A DNA stretch of 12,049 nucleotides from Euperipatoides rowelli (GCA_003024985.2 PXIH01S0031716.1), one strand, 5' to 3'; counted from the first letter of the stretch, positions 1-7,688 are shown. Made by a program: numbers and translations. Notes: generated from the sequence alone by a model not told the origin.

Positions 1-160
1 GACCACTGAGTCTTTCAGACTTAGGATCAGACAATCATTTATTATGAACAAAATTGTAAAGCTTTGGAATGATTTGCCTGTTAGTATTGTTCAGGCCGAT
101 TCTTTAAACAGTTTTAAAAATAGCCTTGACAACTATTTATTTCAGGTTTTATTTGTTTAG
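1..160 (+). mobile_element. 3' end of a CR1/L2-like non-LTR retrotransposon (LINE) reverse-transcriptase ORF
   Basis: A plus-strand frame open from base 2 to a TAG stop at 158-160 encodes the last 52 residues of a LINE ORF2-type protein. The tail carries the signature found at the C-terminus of many CR1/L2/Rex-like reverse transcriptases: an RxRxSF start, then V-KLWNDLP, a V-A-S--SFKN segment and LDNYLF. In this family the segment follows the RT palm/thumb and has no known catalytic residues. Everything upstream (endonuclease, RT catalytic YxDD) is outside the window, so completeness cannot be judged. No stop or frameshift interrupts the visible part. After the stop comes AT-rich sequence that may be LINE 3' UTR, but I see no clear terminal microsatellite or target duplication that fixes the 3' boundary. 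The family name is inferred from the C-terminal motif alone; Jockey- or RTE-type relatives cannot be excluded. Confidence 0.8.
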
Positions 161-868
161 TTTGTTTTAAGGGGTGTAAAAGTCTTCCATTAGACTTACA
201 GTACTCCACTCTCTTATAAGATTACAAAAATGCAACTCATTTCAAGCAAATATTTATATAATTTACGTATCATATTTTTTTGTTTTTAATATTTACAGTA
301 AAGTATTTGTTTTATTAACTATGTGAAATACATTTTAATTACCGCTGTTCAGGAACCAATTAATGCTTATTTCTTATGGTATTTCAGGTTCAAAATAGCG
401 ATGTTTATACAGTATTAGCTCATGACATTTTTTTTAACCAATTAAGAATGTTAATCAGGGACCAAATGAATTTAGTTATTTATTCATGTTCTGTATCTCC
501 CTGATATAAAATAGCACTAATACACAAATATAATTATTTGAGCAAGAAGATGTCAAAAGTTATTTAAAATACATCACTTTAAGATTTTAAAAATTTCATC
601 CTAAAATATTTTTTTTTCCTTTATAAGGAAAATAATTGGAACTCTATTTTCACATAAATAATTTAATCATACAATATAATACACTTCATACACTCATGAA
701 TTAAAATTTAAACAAACAACAAAATAGATTACAGATTTCAAATATTCCCTTTATATTATAATTTCTCGTCTGCTTGGAACTAAAAAATTAATATATTAAA
801 AACAAATTTTCTCTGTGTATCTATCTGTCATTCCAAACTCTTTAAATTGTTCTCCATAATGGTTTGTA
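161..868. other. AT-rich non-coding stretch, no gene seen
   Basis: All six frames are closed at short intervals. The first part may be the 3' UTR of the LINE that ends at 160. A small nested hairpin is visible: ATCAGGGA at 454-461 pairs with TCCCTGAT at 498-505, with an inner ATGAAT/ATTCAT pair. I see nothing else that supports a function. Confidence 0.6.
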
Positions 869-1290
869 CAATTAATTTGAAATTGGTGTTACCGTAGCGG
901 TCTAGAATGAATATGTATATAAAAGGTCAAGGTCCCAGCTGGTCACATGGGAGTGCTAGGGGGGGGGGGGGGGGCTCCAAAAATCTAAATTTTTAAAAAT
1001 GCTCCGATTAAGTTGCAATTGCAAATTTGGGTTACACTAAAGGTCTAGAATATGTATATAAAAGGTCAAGGTCCTACGTAGACATATGGGGGTACTAGGG
1101 GGGAATGGGGGCAAAAATCTTAAATTTTTAAAAATGTTCCGATTAAGTTCAAATTTGAAATTTGTGTTAGCCTAGATGTCTAGAATCACATAGGGTGCTA
1201 AGCAGGCCTAATTGAATTCCCCATTTTAGACAATGAAAATAGACTTGCATGTTTTTTGGGGGGATGGGGGCAAATAACATGGGAGTGTTT
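869..1290. repeat. Tandem repeat with ~140-bp unit, two full copies plus degenerate ends
   Basis: Two successive units start at the word TCTAGAAT at 901 and 1044 (143 and 135 bp long); a third TCTAGAAT at 1179 starts a rearranged partial copy. Each full unit has the same order of blocks: TCTAGAAT, ATGTATATAAAAGGTCAAGG, an ACATGGG or ATATGGG block, a G-tract after GCTAG/ACTAG, AAATTTTTAAAAATG, and CCGATTAAGTT. Bases 869-900 match the end of a unit (TTTGAAATT, GTGTTA), so a truncated copy precedes unit 1. The words GGGGGGATGGGGGCAAA and ACATGGGAGTG reappear out of order at 1257-1290. The G-run in unit 1 is 16 nt long (959-974), while in unit 2 it is interrupted (GGGGGGAATGGGGG). I see no coding frame and do not recognise a repeat family. 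Confidence 0.85.
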
Positions 1291-1899
1291 ACCATAGTTC
1301 CAAACATAATACAAAATTCTGGGTCCAAAAAAATAATTACCATCGATTTCGACTAGTTTTTAATTTAAAATAATAATAGGATTAAAAGTCCTTCAAGTTA
1401 TTCATTGTACTATAAGCCTTAAATTTCACTTTTTGTGATAACTGCGGACAATCAAATGCATGGCTAACAAAGCACAAACAAACTACAGTATATAATAATC
1501 TCCATTACTTAACCTCAGATACAGTACAAATATGTACTCAGTAAACATTCAAAGTAAAAAAACATCAGTTTTATGCAGAAAAGCATTTCTCGAAAGTACT
1601 GTGTATGTGCGCGTATATAAAATTAAAAACTGTTGAGCTTCCAAACTTCAATGCTTTATATTTCAAATTGATCAACAATATTAATAAAAAATAAAATGTA
1701 GTAATTACATGGTATTATTCAATTTCCTGAAACTCCCTAACATTGGTACTACGGTATGTTTATAATTATTTATATTAAATTTAGTTACATTGAAATCCAT
1801 TTGATATCAGCTGACCTACATCTCATCTAGATCACCTTATAAAATCCATTTTCTATACAATGATTTCATCAACCATTTTAATAGTAAATTTACTAATTC

Positions 1900-1947
1900 T
1901 ACCTAAAATCTTAGCATCCAATAATTTGGATACTAAGATTTTGGGTA
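1900..1947. repeat. Near-perfect inverted repeat, 22-bp arms with 4-nt loop
   Basis: The left arm at 1900-1921 (TACCTAAAATCTTAGCATCC + A) and the right arm at 1926-1947 are reverse complements at 20 of 22 positions, separated by TAAT. The pairing stops abruptly outside the arms. As RNA it would fold into a 48-nt hairpin on either strand. This is shorter than a usual animal microRNA precursor, and the small loop is closer to that of a palindromic transposon remnant. The function is unknown. Confidence 0.8.
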
Positions 1948-2843
1948 AAAATAGCATCTTGGATTGTGGAAGGGGATAAAATAAAAAGCATAGAAAAATT
2001 AAGATAAAATTTTCACAAATGGTTTTTTTGCAGCATCTTAGATGTTGAAAATATTTGCTTTGGGACATTGCTATATTTCAGACTGTTGTAAATTTAATTT
2101 ACTAAATAGTTTTAGTCTAATTGTAAATAATGTTTATACTGAATAATTGTTGTCATTTTCAAATTAATTTACTCAAATTTAATTTAGATTTTATTTTTAA
2201 ATAAAATGGACAAAATATGGCAATATAGGACCTTGAAACAGCTTTCATTTTCATAATTCCAGGGTGTAAATTATGCAATAACTCTCAAACGTATGTATTG
2301 ACAGGTCACGCTTGGTGATTATGCTTTGACATCTCCCTATTTTTCCCAACTAAACCTTGAATTGTGGAGTACTGGACTTTGTGAGTGATGGTCGATTTTC
2401 GATTTCTTTATCCATTTGGGTTTGGATGCCATCCTTATCACCATTGTAGTGTCAAGATAATAAAAAAGACATATACATGTGAGAGTGGAACTTCATTTAT
2501 TTCTATAGAATATGATTGACATATTATAAATGAGTCCTTAATCTGCTTTGCAACATGGAATGCTCTGCACAAACTAATCAATACTTCTTATCCCTGAGTT
2601 GTGATAAACCGTATCAATTAAGATAAAATTTACTGCGTTATAATATATTTTATCATCTATCAAAGCCTTAGTACTTTTTTATATTCTGACCATTCCATTA
2701 AAATGAACTCTAGCTTCTTTAATAAACACGGGTTTATTGTTAAAATTTAATCTTTTTATACACTTTTATTTCATTTCTTTTATTAAATAATATCTTGAAA
2801 ATCATTGCCGGCTAAAATCCCATTTCACATAAAATTATGAGGT

Positions 2844-2859
2844 CTGAAATTTTGAACAT
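2844..2859 (+). repeat. Diverged dispersed direct repeat, copy 1
   Basis: The 16-nt word CTGAAATTTTGAACAT occurs here and again at 3499-3514. Similarity continues on both sides with gaps: ATTAT upstream, then CAA followed by (A)ACA(A/G)TTTAATTT downstream. This suggests two old copies of one dispersed repeat of perhaps 60-80 bp, 655 bp apart in the same orientation. Confidence 0.5.
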
Positions 2860-3498
2860 GTTTATCCCAAGTAACAATTTAATTTTACTATAGTATATAT
2901 GCAAAATTAAAAAGAAAAAGCAATATTTCTTGTATAAAGGTACAAGACATGCACATTATGGTATTTACAAATCCCCTAGATTGATGCTTACGCCATAAAG
3001 TCCATACTCTAAAGATGTATATAAACTTACCAAATGGAGTATTACATTAAATAAGCTAGATGCGCAGAATATTAAATACTGATTTTTTTTGTAGTTATAA
3101 AAACAAAATAAGCCAAAAATTACTTTTTCGACATTGCTCACATTTGCATATACTGTAAAAATATAGAATAAATTTCTTTTGACCACAGTGAATAGTAGTA
3201 GGTTTAGTATGCAAAGTAAAAAGGATGGCAGTATTTAAATGAGAGGCACAAATCCTTAAAATCACTTATTTTGCACAATCAATCTGACACAATTTGTGTG
3301 GCTGAAAAAAAATTAAAATGAAATTTTTTTTTTTAATTGGAATGCAATTCTTACTGGCATTGTTAAAACAGTAACATATATCATTTATTACTAGTTGATT
3401 ATCCATCAAGGACTTCAGTCCATGTAATTAGATCTATAATACAACAAAATCATCTTGTGAAAAATTGTTATGTTTCAAATCGTTATAGGATTATAACT

Positions 3499-3514
3499 CT
3501 GAAATTTTGAACAT
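3499..3514 (+). repeat. Diverged dispersed direct repeat, copy 2
   Basis: This is the second copy of the word CTGAAATTTTGAACAT, with related flanks (TTATAA upstream, CAAGACAACAGTTTAATTT downstream). The family is not recognised. Confidence 0.5.
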
Positions 3515-3877
3515 ATATGTGCAAGACAACAGTTTAATTTCTGAAAATTTTATAACACAAAAAAGCAAGTTAGGGGACATGATATTGTAAAGTTGCTTCA
3601 TGAATTAATCAGAGATATCGATGTGAGGTGCTGGTATTATTCCGATAGGGAATTGGAGGTTGAGGAATTATGAAGTAATCTTAGAATGTAATTAGAAGAG
3701 CTTAGATTGTAAATTTATGAAATAGTAATGGAATCAAGGATCATTTGGTCCATAGACACTGACAGGGAAAGTATAAAAACTCACAAGATAAAACATAAGA
3801 GCCTACCTGTATATTAATAATTTTGTGTTTGTTTTTGGCCATGTTATAATACTGAGTGGCCTTAGAATTAGTAGCTA

Positions 3878-4504
3878 TTAAAGGTTAAATGTAACGATTT
3901 TTTTTTATTTTTTTTTTAAATTGATTTTCAAAGATTTTTACTAAAAAAAAAATATCAACTAGAAAAAAAAAAAATTAAAAACAAAAGTTATTTACAATTC
4001 AATTTTTAAAATAATTGTCCACTGTATACACCAGAGGAGATATTTTGTGATGTCATAGACTAGAAATAAATACAGCTTGCTATACTTAACTACAGAATAT
4101 TTGCTATCTTTGTCAGCTTAAAGCTGGAAATCCTATGGACTAAATGTTTAAATACTTGTAAAAAATCATAATGAAATTCATCCTTTGTGCTATTATGATC
4201 AATTTGTTTTTTTTTAAAAAATCAAAATGACCTTTAATACAAGTTGAACATACCTCTATTTACATGTTAAATCAGTACAAAGAAAACAGCTGTAGAGACA
4301 ATTTCGTCATCAAATTAATCTCAGACCCCCAAAAAATGTGAAATCTTCAATTTGTAATCTCAGACTGAGGAGAGCAATAGTCTTAATTTTATCTTTAAAT
4401 AATTTTTTTTTATGCATTTTAAAAAAGAATTTCCAGTGGAATTTTTTTTAGTAATTATCTTTGAAAATCAATAATAAAAAAATTCTGTTACATTTGACCT
4501 TTAA
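3878..4504. mobile_element. Non-autonomous inverted-repeat element (MITE/foldback type), ~627 bp
   Basis: The two ends are long imperfect inverted repeats. The left end reads TTAAAGGTTAAATGTAAC from 3878; the reverse complement of the right end, read from 4504, is TTAAAGGTCAAATGTAAC (17 of 18 identical). After a T-rich part of different length, both arms share ATTGATTTTCAAAGAT (16 of 16), then ACTAAAAAAAA. Weaker similarity goes on inwards for perhaps another 50 bp. TTAA is present at both outer edges (3878-3881 and 4501-4504), which fits either a TTAA or a TA target duplication, but because TTAA is itself palindromic this cannot be settled here. The interior has no ORF; it includes GTGATGTCATAGACTAG near 4050. 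The superfamily is not recognised: the ends are not typical of piggyBac (CCY) or of Tc1/mariner (CAGT). Confidence 0.8.
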
Positions 4505-5573
4505 ATATAGGATATAGCCTACAATCAGGCATAACTACAAGATAGCAAAATGCTAAGGGGGGGGCTCATCAATTTTTTTTTATACACCAAGAATCATAAT
4601 AATGGGGTGAAAAGCATATACAGTGTTATTGTATTGATTTTCAATTAAGTTTTATTTTTATGTTTTTTTTGGGGTAAGGAAGGTGTGAGAAAATAAACAA
4701 TGCAAGTTATTTCTATGACTGTAAATTGGTCATTTAACAAGTGTTATTTAGAGTTGGCTAATTTTAAAGTTCTGCCAGTTCTGAAATGCAGGGGGCAGCA
4801 CTTATCAGTGCTGCTGTTAATTGCTGTACTTGAATTTATATACTTTTGGTCCAAATTCTATACCCAATTTTTAAGGGTTAAAATATAAATATATCTATCA
4901 TAAAATTAGGACTGTAGGCACCACCCCACCCAGTATGTCATCCCTATTTCATGCTCATAGTTCTGAAACTGTGTCATTGCTGCAGTCAATTTTAATAGTT
5001 TATGGTGTCAAACTGTTATATTATAAAAAATACAACCTCAGAGTTCAAATATTTGTGGGGGCATATTTACTTGAATATTATATGAAATTTTTTGATTCAC
5101 AAAAAAATATACAGTATGTATACACAGTATATATTGTATATATATGGAGGTGCATTTACAGCATCTGGATACCATGCAAATTTCCTTAGCTCTTTGACTT
5201 GGCAATTAATTTCAGTATAGCGGTAGAAATTCCCCACAGATCATGGAGAAAAATATTCCTGTTTATTCCCATATTTTTAATTTTTTCTAAATATGAAATC
5301 ATACAAATGGCATGAAATAAGATGGTGTTTTAAAAACAATTGTATCAAGCTTCTGATTTGAAGGTCACAAGAACAAGCGAGAGAGAATGATGTTGAACAT
5401 TCTCACGTTGTTTTTAAAGCATAAAAAGTGACAATTGAAGCATAACTGATCGGACATTAACTACCCATCAAAAAAACCTGAAAATATTAAAAGTATACAA
5501 GCTGTGCACTTCTGGGTCAGATGCTTAAATTATTTTTATCAATTAGGATTTTATAAAATACTAGTTTAAAATG
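4505..5573. other. Intergenic AT-rich DNA, no gene recognised
   Basis: The two plus-strand open frames here (62 and 84 codons, at 4700-4888 and 4935-5189) have no recognisable motif and look like chance ORFs. Visible structure is limited to an 8-nt G-run at 4557-4564 in a GCTAAG...GCTC context that recalls the G-tract of the 869-1290 tandem repeat, a perfect hairpin at 4795-4814, and several ACAGTATAT words around 5110-5130. Confidence 0.55.
4795..4814. repeat. Perfect 8-bp hairpin GCAGCACT-TATC-AGTGCTGC
   Basis: GCAGCACT (4795-4802) and AGTGCTGC (4807-4814) are exact reverse complements around a 4-nt TATC loop. It sits in a GC-richer patch (TGCAGGGGGCAGCAC) inside AT-rich DNA, which suggests a fragment of a mobile element rather than a host signal. 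No rho-independent terminator role applies in a eukaryote. Confidence 0.6.
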
Positions 5574-5690
5574 ACGGCATCATCGGCTTGCCCGTCAATT
5601 AAAAGCCTGTCACGAGCGTCATCGGTTTGTCAAAAATGACAGAACGCAAACATCATCGGCTCGTCGAAAATTGACGAAAGCGTGACAAAT
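5574..5690. repeat. CpG-dense cluster of three short direct repeats with small inverted repeats
   Basis: The word TCATCGGYTYG starts at 5580, 5619 and 5653, giving three loosely tandem copies 39 and 34 bp apart. Each copy is followed by a GTCAA or GTCGAA block and then by TGAC or GACG. Local dyads are seen: TGTCA-AAAA-TGACA near 5630 and TCGTC-GAAAATT-GACGA near 5662-5676. I count about 12 CpG dinucleotides in ~115 bp, whereas the surrounding kilobases are CpG-poor. There is no ORF. Confidence 0.7.
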
Positions 5691-5699
5691 GTATTAAAA

Positions 5700-6314
5700 A
5701 TACAGTATACAGCATGCTGCTCTGGAGTAATTAGAGCTCCGTAGTTAGCTAACAAACTTCAGAGCTCCTTTTACTCTAAATTTTCAAAAATCATCACAAG
5801 GGAAAAGTCTTAAGTTGCTCAAATTAGACGAGCGTCTGAGTAGCAAAATATTGCACCCAAAACCAACCAATAATGTATGTCTGAATGTCACGATTACAAT
5901 GAATAACAACAGTATTTTTTATTTACAGTCCTAACCTTACCCTAACTCCTATGAGTTAAACCCACTATGCCCCAATCCTATTATAATCAGGTGAAATAAA
6001 CTTTTTTTTTATCATTTTCGATAATTTTAACACAACTTACATCAGCCCTACCGTTAACCAATCAACGGATGTTTTTGGGTGAATAGTGCAAAAGAATTTA
6101 CTACCCAGTCGCTATCAAGATAACATCATTCGGATCTGCTTTAGCAGCGCTTTCAAGTAAATCAAACATCATTGCACTAGGATGAGTGGTTGAGTAGCAA
6201 ACCATACCAATATACAGACATTTCTACTCTTTTATTATATAGATTCTAAAGAAAAACATAGGATTTTAGTTTTCTTAACTGAAAAAATATGAATGTTGTA
6301 AAAAAAAAAATAAT
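5700..6314. other. Intergenic stretch with repeat-like segments and one short unassigned ORF
   Basis: No gene is recognised. GAGTAGCAAA occurs at about 5839 and 6193 in the same orientation, each followed within ~25-30 bp by ACCAAT and a block ending in AGACATT or its near equivalent. CACCCAAAACC (about 5857) and GTTTTTGGGTG (about 6071) form an imperfect inverted pair. Around 5930-5985 there is degenerate CCTAACCTTACCCTAACTCC, resembling decayed telomere-type repeats or a C-rich transposon tail. A 34-codon minus-strand ORF lies at 6205-6101. The pattern suggests one old, unrecognised repetitive element. Confidence 0.4.
6101..6205 (-). other. Short unassigned minus-strand ORF (34 codons), possible repeat-derived fragment
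   Basis: The ATG at 6205-6203 opens a frame that ends at TAG (6103-6101), and the frame is open for six codons before the ATG. The predicted peptide is unusually protein-like for this AT-rich DNA (a helical DLLESAAKADPND stretch followed by VILIATG), but I do not recognise a family. It lies downstream of RTCA on the same strand, beyond the inferred poly(A) site. It could be a fragment of a mobile-element protein, a lone exon, or chance. Confidence 0.25.
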
Positions 6315-6473
6315 CATAGACAAATGAATTTGAAAATTTATTACAAAAGGAAAACTCAAAGAAATCATATAGGATTTCATGCAGCCAAAAACATCCATCA
6401 GTCGGGCATTCGTAAATTCATATTAAATAGATGACTTGCTTCAATATCAAGTTTGCTTCAAAATAATTTACTC
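6315..6473 (-). other. RTCA: Inferred terminal 3' UTR exon of RTCA
   Basis: Read on the minus strand, a long pyrimidine tract (TTTTTGTCTCTTTTCTTACAG) ends in AG at 6475-6474, so an exon would begin at 6473 with GAG. An AATAAA follows at 6342-6337, with a T-rich stretch at about 6310-6300 that fits a cleavage/polyadenylation region. On the coding side, a GTAAGT donor lies only 14 nt after the RTCA stop codon. Together these imply a non-coding last exon of roughly 155-160 nt. The exact cleavage site (about 6315) is a guess. The alternative is an unspliced 3' UTR running on from 7130. Confidence 0.5.
6337..6342 (-). promoter_or_regulatory. Candidate RTCA polyadenylation signal AATAAA
   Basis: The canonical hexamer on the minus strand is followed ~20-40 nt downstream by TTTGTCT and a ten-base T-run, as expected for a downstream U-rich element. 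It is the first AATAAA after the inferred acceptor at 6474. AATAAA is common in DNA this AT-rich, so the call depends on the splice model; another copy lies at 6827-6822, inside the inferred UTR intron. Confidence 0.45.
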
Positions 6474-7116
6474 CTGTAAGAAAAGAGACAAAAAGAAAAT
6501 GGCGTCAATATGTACAGTAACTACTGTATATATACAGTATTAACTTATAAAAAATTTATTTATTTTATTTGTATTTTATTGTATTAATTTGCCGTGAAAA
6601 GGATTAGACAAATTTTATTCGCGCATTGTCAAAATTATTTCTTAACGCGACATTTGTTATTTTATAATAAATGCTGTATTAATGATCTGATCAATAGTAA
6701 ACAATGCAAAATACACTTGACAAAATTTTTTGTTGTCATGTAATTCAAAGGTTACTTGGCCACATTAGTTGAATAAAATCCAACTTTATAAATACCATAG
6801 TGAATTGTGATTTTAGTAATTTTTATTAAATACTATGATATTAATTTTTTGTTTTTCTTAATGAAAGTTTTGCCTTTAAATTTACACAAAATAATTTTAG
6901 TAGATAATATCCCTTTTCTTCCATTTCTTAAGAAAACATCTTTCCTCATTTTTTTTTACAAATTAATACTAAAATATTTTGAAATTTAAAATAGGACAAT
7001 AATTTGCATTGATCAAGTATTTAAAAAAAAAAAACCTATTGTTTAGGACTTGGAGGCGAAGGCAACTAATAGCTTACAACATCTCTGTTTTTGATATTAA
7101 ACAAATTATAACTTAC
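6474..7116 (-). other. Inferred intron in the RTCA 3' UTR (~643 nt)
   Basis: The donor GTAAGT is at 7116-7111 and the acceptor, with a strong pyrimidine tract, ends at 6475-6474. It holds an 18-bp perfect palindrome at 6522-6539 and AT-rich filler; the small plus-strand frames at 6807-6989 and 7009-7230 (the latter running into the last coding exon) are antisense chance ORFs. Because the stop codon lies only 14 nt before this junction, below the ~50-nt rule, splicing here would not be expected to trigger nonsense-mediated decay. Confidence 0.45.
6522..6539. repeat. 18-bp perfect palindrome built from TACTGTA/TACAGTA
   Basis: TACTGTATATATACAGTA equals its own reverse complement. Just upstream, TACAGTA-AC-TACTGTA (about 6513-6528) forms an overlapping second dyad. 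It is the clearest instance of the ACAGTA word that recurs throughout the window. Confidence 0.75.
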
Positions 7117-7130
7117 ATTCAAATAATCAT

Positions 7131-7217
7131 TCAAATTTGCTTGTTGACCAGTCCAATTCCTTCACATTCAATTATAACAGCTTCAGTATCTGGTATTGGT
7201 TTAATCTCAAATTTAGC
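7131..7217 (-). CDS. RTCA: RNA 3'-terminal phosphate cyclase RTCA, last coding exon
   Basis: RTCA uses ATP to convert an RNA 3'-phosphate end to a 2',3'-cyclic phosphate; in animals it acts in RNA repair and processing. On the minus strand the acceptor ATTTACAG ends at 7218 and the exon opens in phase 0 at 7217. It gives 28 residues and a TGA stop at 7133-7131. The ending, VIIECEGIGLVNKQI, matches the animal RTCA tail (human: YIIECQGIGMTNPNL), and the exon start AKFEIK matches AKFIVK. The acidic linker between these two blocks is about five residues shorter than in the human protein. The exon continues 14 nt past the stop to a GTAAGT donor at 7116. The neighbouring coding exon joins in frame (AAG|GCT). 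The end of the protein is well supported, although this exon alone carries no catalytic residue. Confidence 0.9.
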   Translation of the reverse strand, partial: AKFEIKPIPDTEAVIIECEGIGLVNKQI

Positions 7218-7389
7218 CTGTAAATATTGAAATTAATTAACAGTATATAAATATATATATATATACAGTATGTACCATATAAATACAATATGTATATATT
7301 ATATACAGTATATATAATTATGGATATTGTATAATAAAAGTGATTATTATTTTATAAGAAAACATTATTTACAAGTTTAAAACGACTAC
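7218..7389 (-). other. RTCA penultimate coding intron (172 nt) filled by an AT microsatellite
   Basis: The donor is AAG|GTAGTC (7389-7384) and the acceptor ATTTACAG ends at 7218. Bases 7240-7320 are nearly pure A/T with (TA)n runs and three ACAGTATAT-type words, so much of this short intron is low-complexity sequence. The length is probably variable between individuals. Confidence 0.8.
7240..7320. repeat. (TA)n / ATACAGTATA microsatellite-like tract
   Basis: This tract contains ACAGTATATAAATATATATATATATACAG-type sequence broken by GTACCATATAAATAC, with ACAGTA at about 7240, 7265 and 7306. It lies inside an RTCA intron. No other role is visible. Confidence 0.8.
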
Positions 7390-7494
7390 CTTTGTTAATA
7401 AGTGAGCCACATGAATAGCTGTTTCTGTATGAAGGGTGATGGGTCCAGACCGAATTCTTGACTTTCCATCAGCTAAGGCCATAAAGATAATTAA
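7390..7494 (-). CDS. RTCA: RNA 3'-terminal phosphate cyclase RTCA, penultimate coding exon with catalytic His
   Basis: The minus-strand exon has exactly 35 codons in phase 0 at both ends: acceptor TTTTTAG before 7494, donor AAG|GTAGTC after 7390. The peptide begins [10 protein letters not shown], then [20 protein letters not shown], and aligns without gaps to human QLIVFMALANG...TGPVTLHTQTAIHFAEQ. The histidine in LHTET (codon CAT, 7431-7429) corresponds by alignment to human His320 / E. coli RtcA His309, the nucleophile that forms the covalent AMP intermediate. Its presence separates this gene from RCL1, the cyclase-like ribosome-biogenesis paralogue that lacks catalytic activity. The next exon upstream (10492-10586) ends in CAG and joins as DQ|LI, as in the human protein. 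Confidence in the identity is high. Confidence 0.95.
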
Positions 7495-7688
7495 CTAAAA
7501 ATTAAAAACAAATATTAAAATTAACATTAGGTTTAACAAAAAATTGAATTTGTTTATAATGAAAATGTTAAAAATCACTTGCATTAAACATTAGCTTTAT
7601 TGGTCTTACAAATACAAATATGACGGACAACAACAGACTATAGTCCAGCGAGGTTGTCCCTAGTCTTGGTTAGTGTGAGCAACAGATA

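Larger units (their letters stand above)
1291..3877. other. Intergenic AT-rich DNA, no gene recognised
   Basis: No frame here looks like a real protein; the two short minus-strand open frames (2068-1853, 3186-2965) have composition typical of AT-rich chance ORFs. The stretch holds a strong hairpin (1900-1947), a pair of diverged direct repeats (2844 and 3499) and one frame at 3566-3805 that looks weakly protein-like but has three internal stops. A slightly less AT-rich patch at about 2220-2460 has no recognisable product on either strand. Confidence 0.55.

Noticed and set aside
1853-2068. 71-codon minus-strand open frame
   Set aside because: It spans the 1900-1947 hairpin, has chance-like composition and no recognisable family.
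2220-2460. GC-richer patch with an acceptor-like TTCCAG and short open stretches on both strands
   Set aside because: No frame stays open with a matching donor, and the translations are not recognisable.
2965-3186. 73-codon minus-strand open frame with apparent membrane-like segments
   Set aside because: Phe/Tyr/Leu-rich composition is expected from AT-rich DNA, and there is no splice or poly(A) context.
4700-5189. Two plus-strand open frames (62 and 84 codons) with hydrophobic stretches
   Set aside because: The hydrophobicity is what AT-rich DNA gives by chance (Phe/Ile/Leu/Tyr codons). No conserved motif, splice context or neighbouring gene supports them.
5385-5450. Possible C/D-box snoRNA (ATGATGTT near 5388 and CTGA near 5447)
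   Set aside because: The C box deviates from RTGATGA, there is no convincing terminal stem, and it lies in intergenic DNA rather than in a host-gene intron.
7009-7230. 73-codon plus-strand open frame
   Set aside because: It is antisense to the last RTCA coding exon and has no motif of its own.
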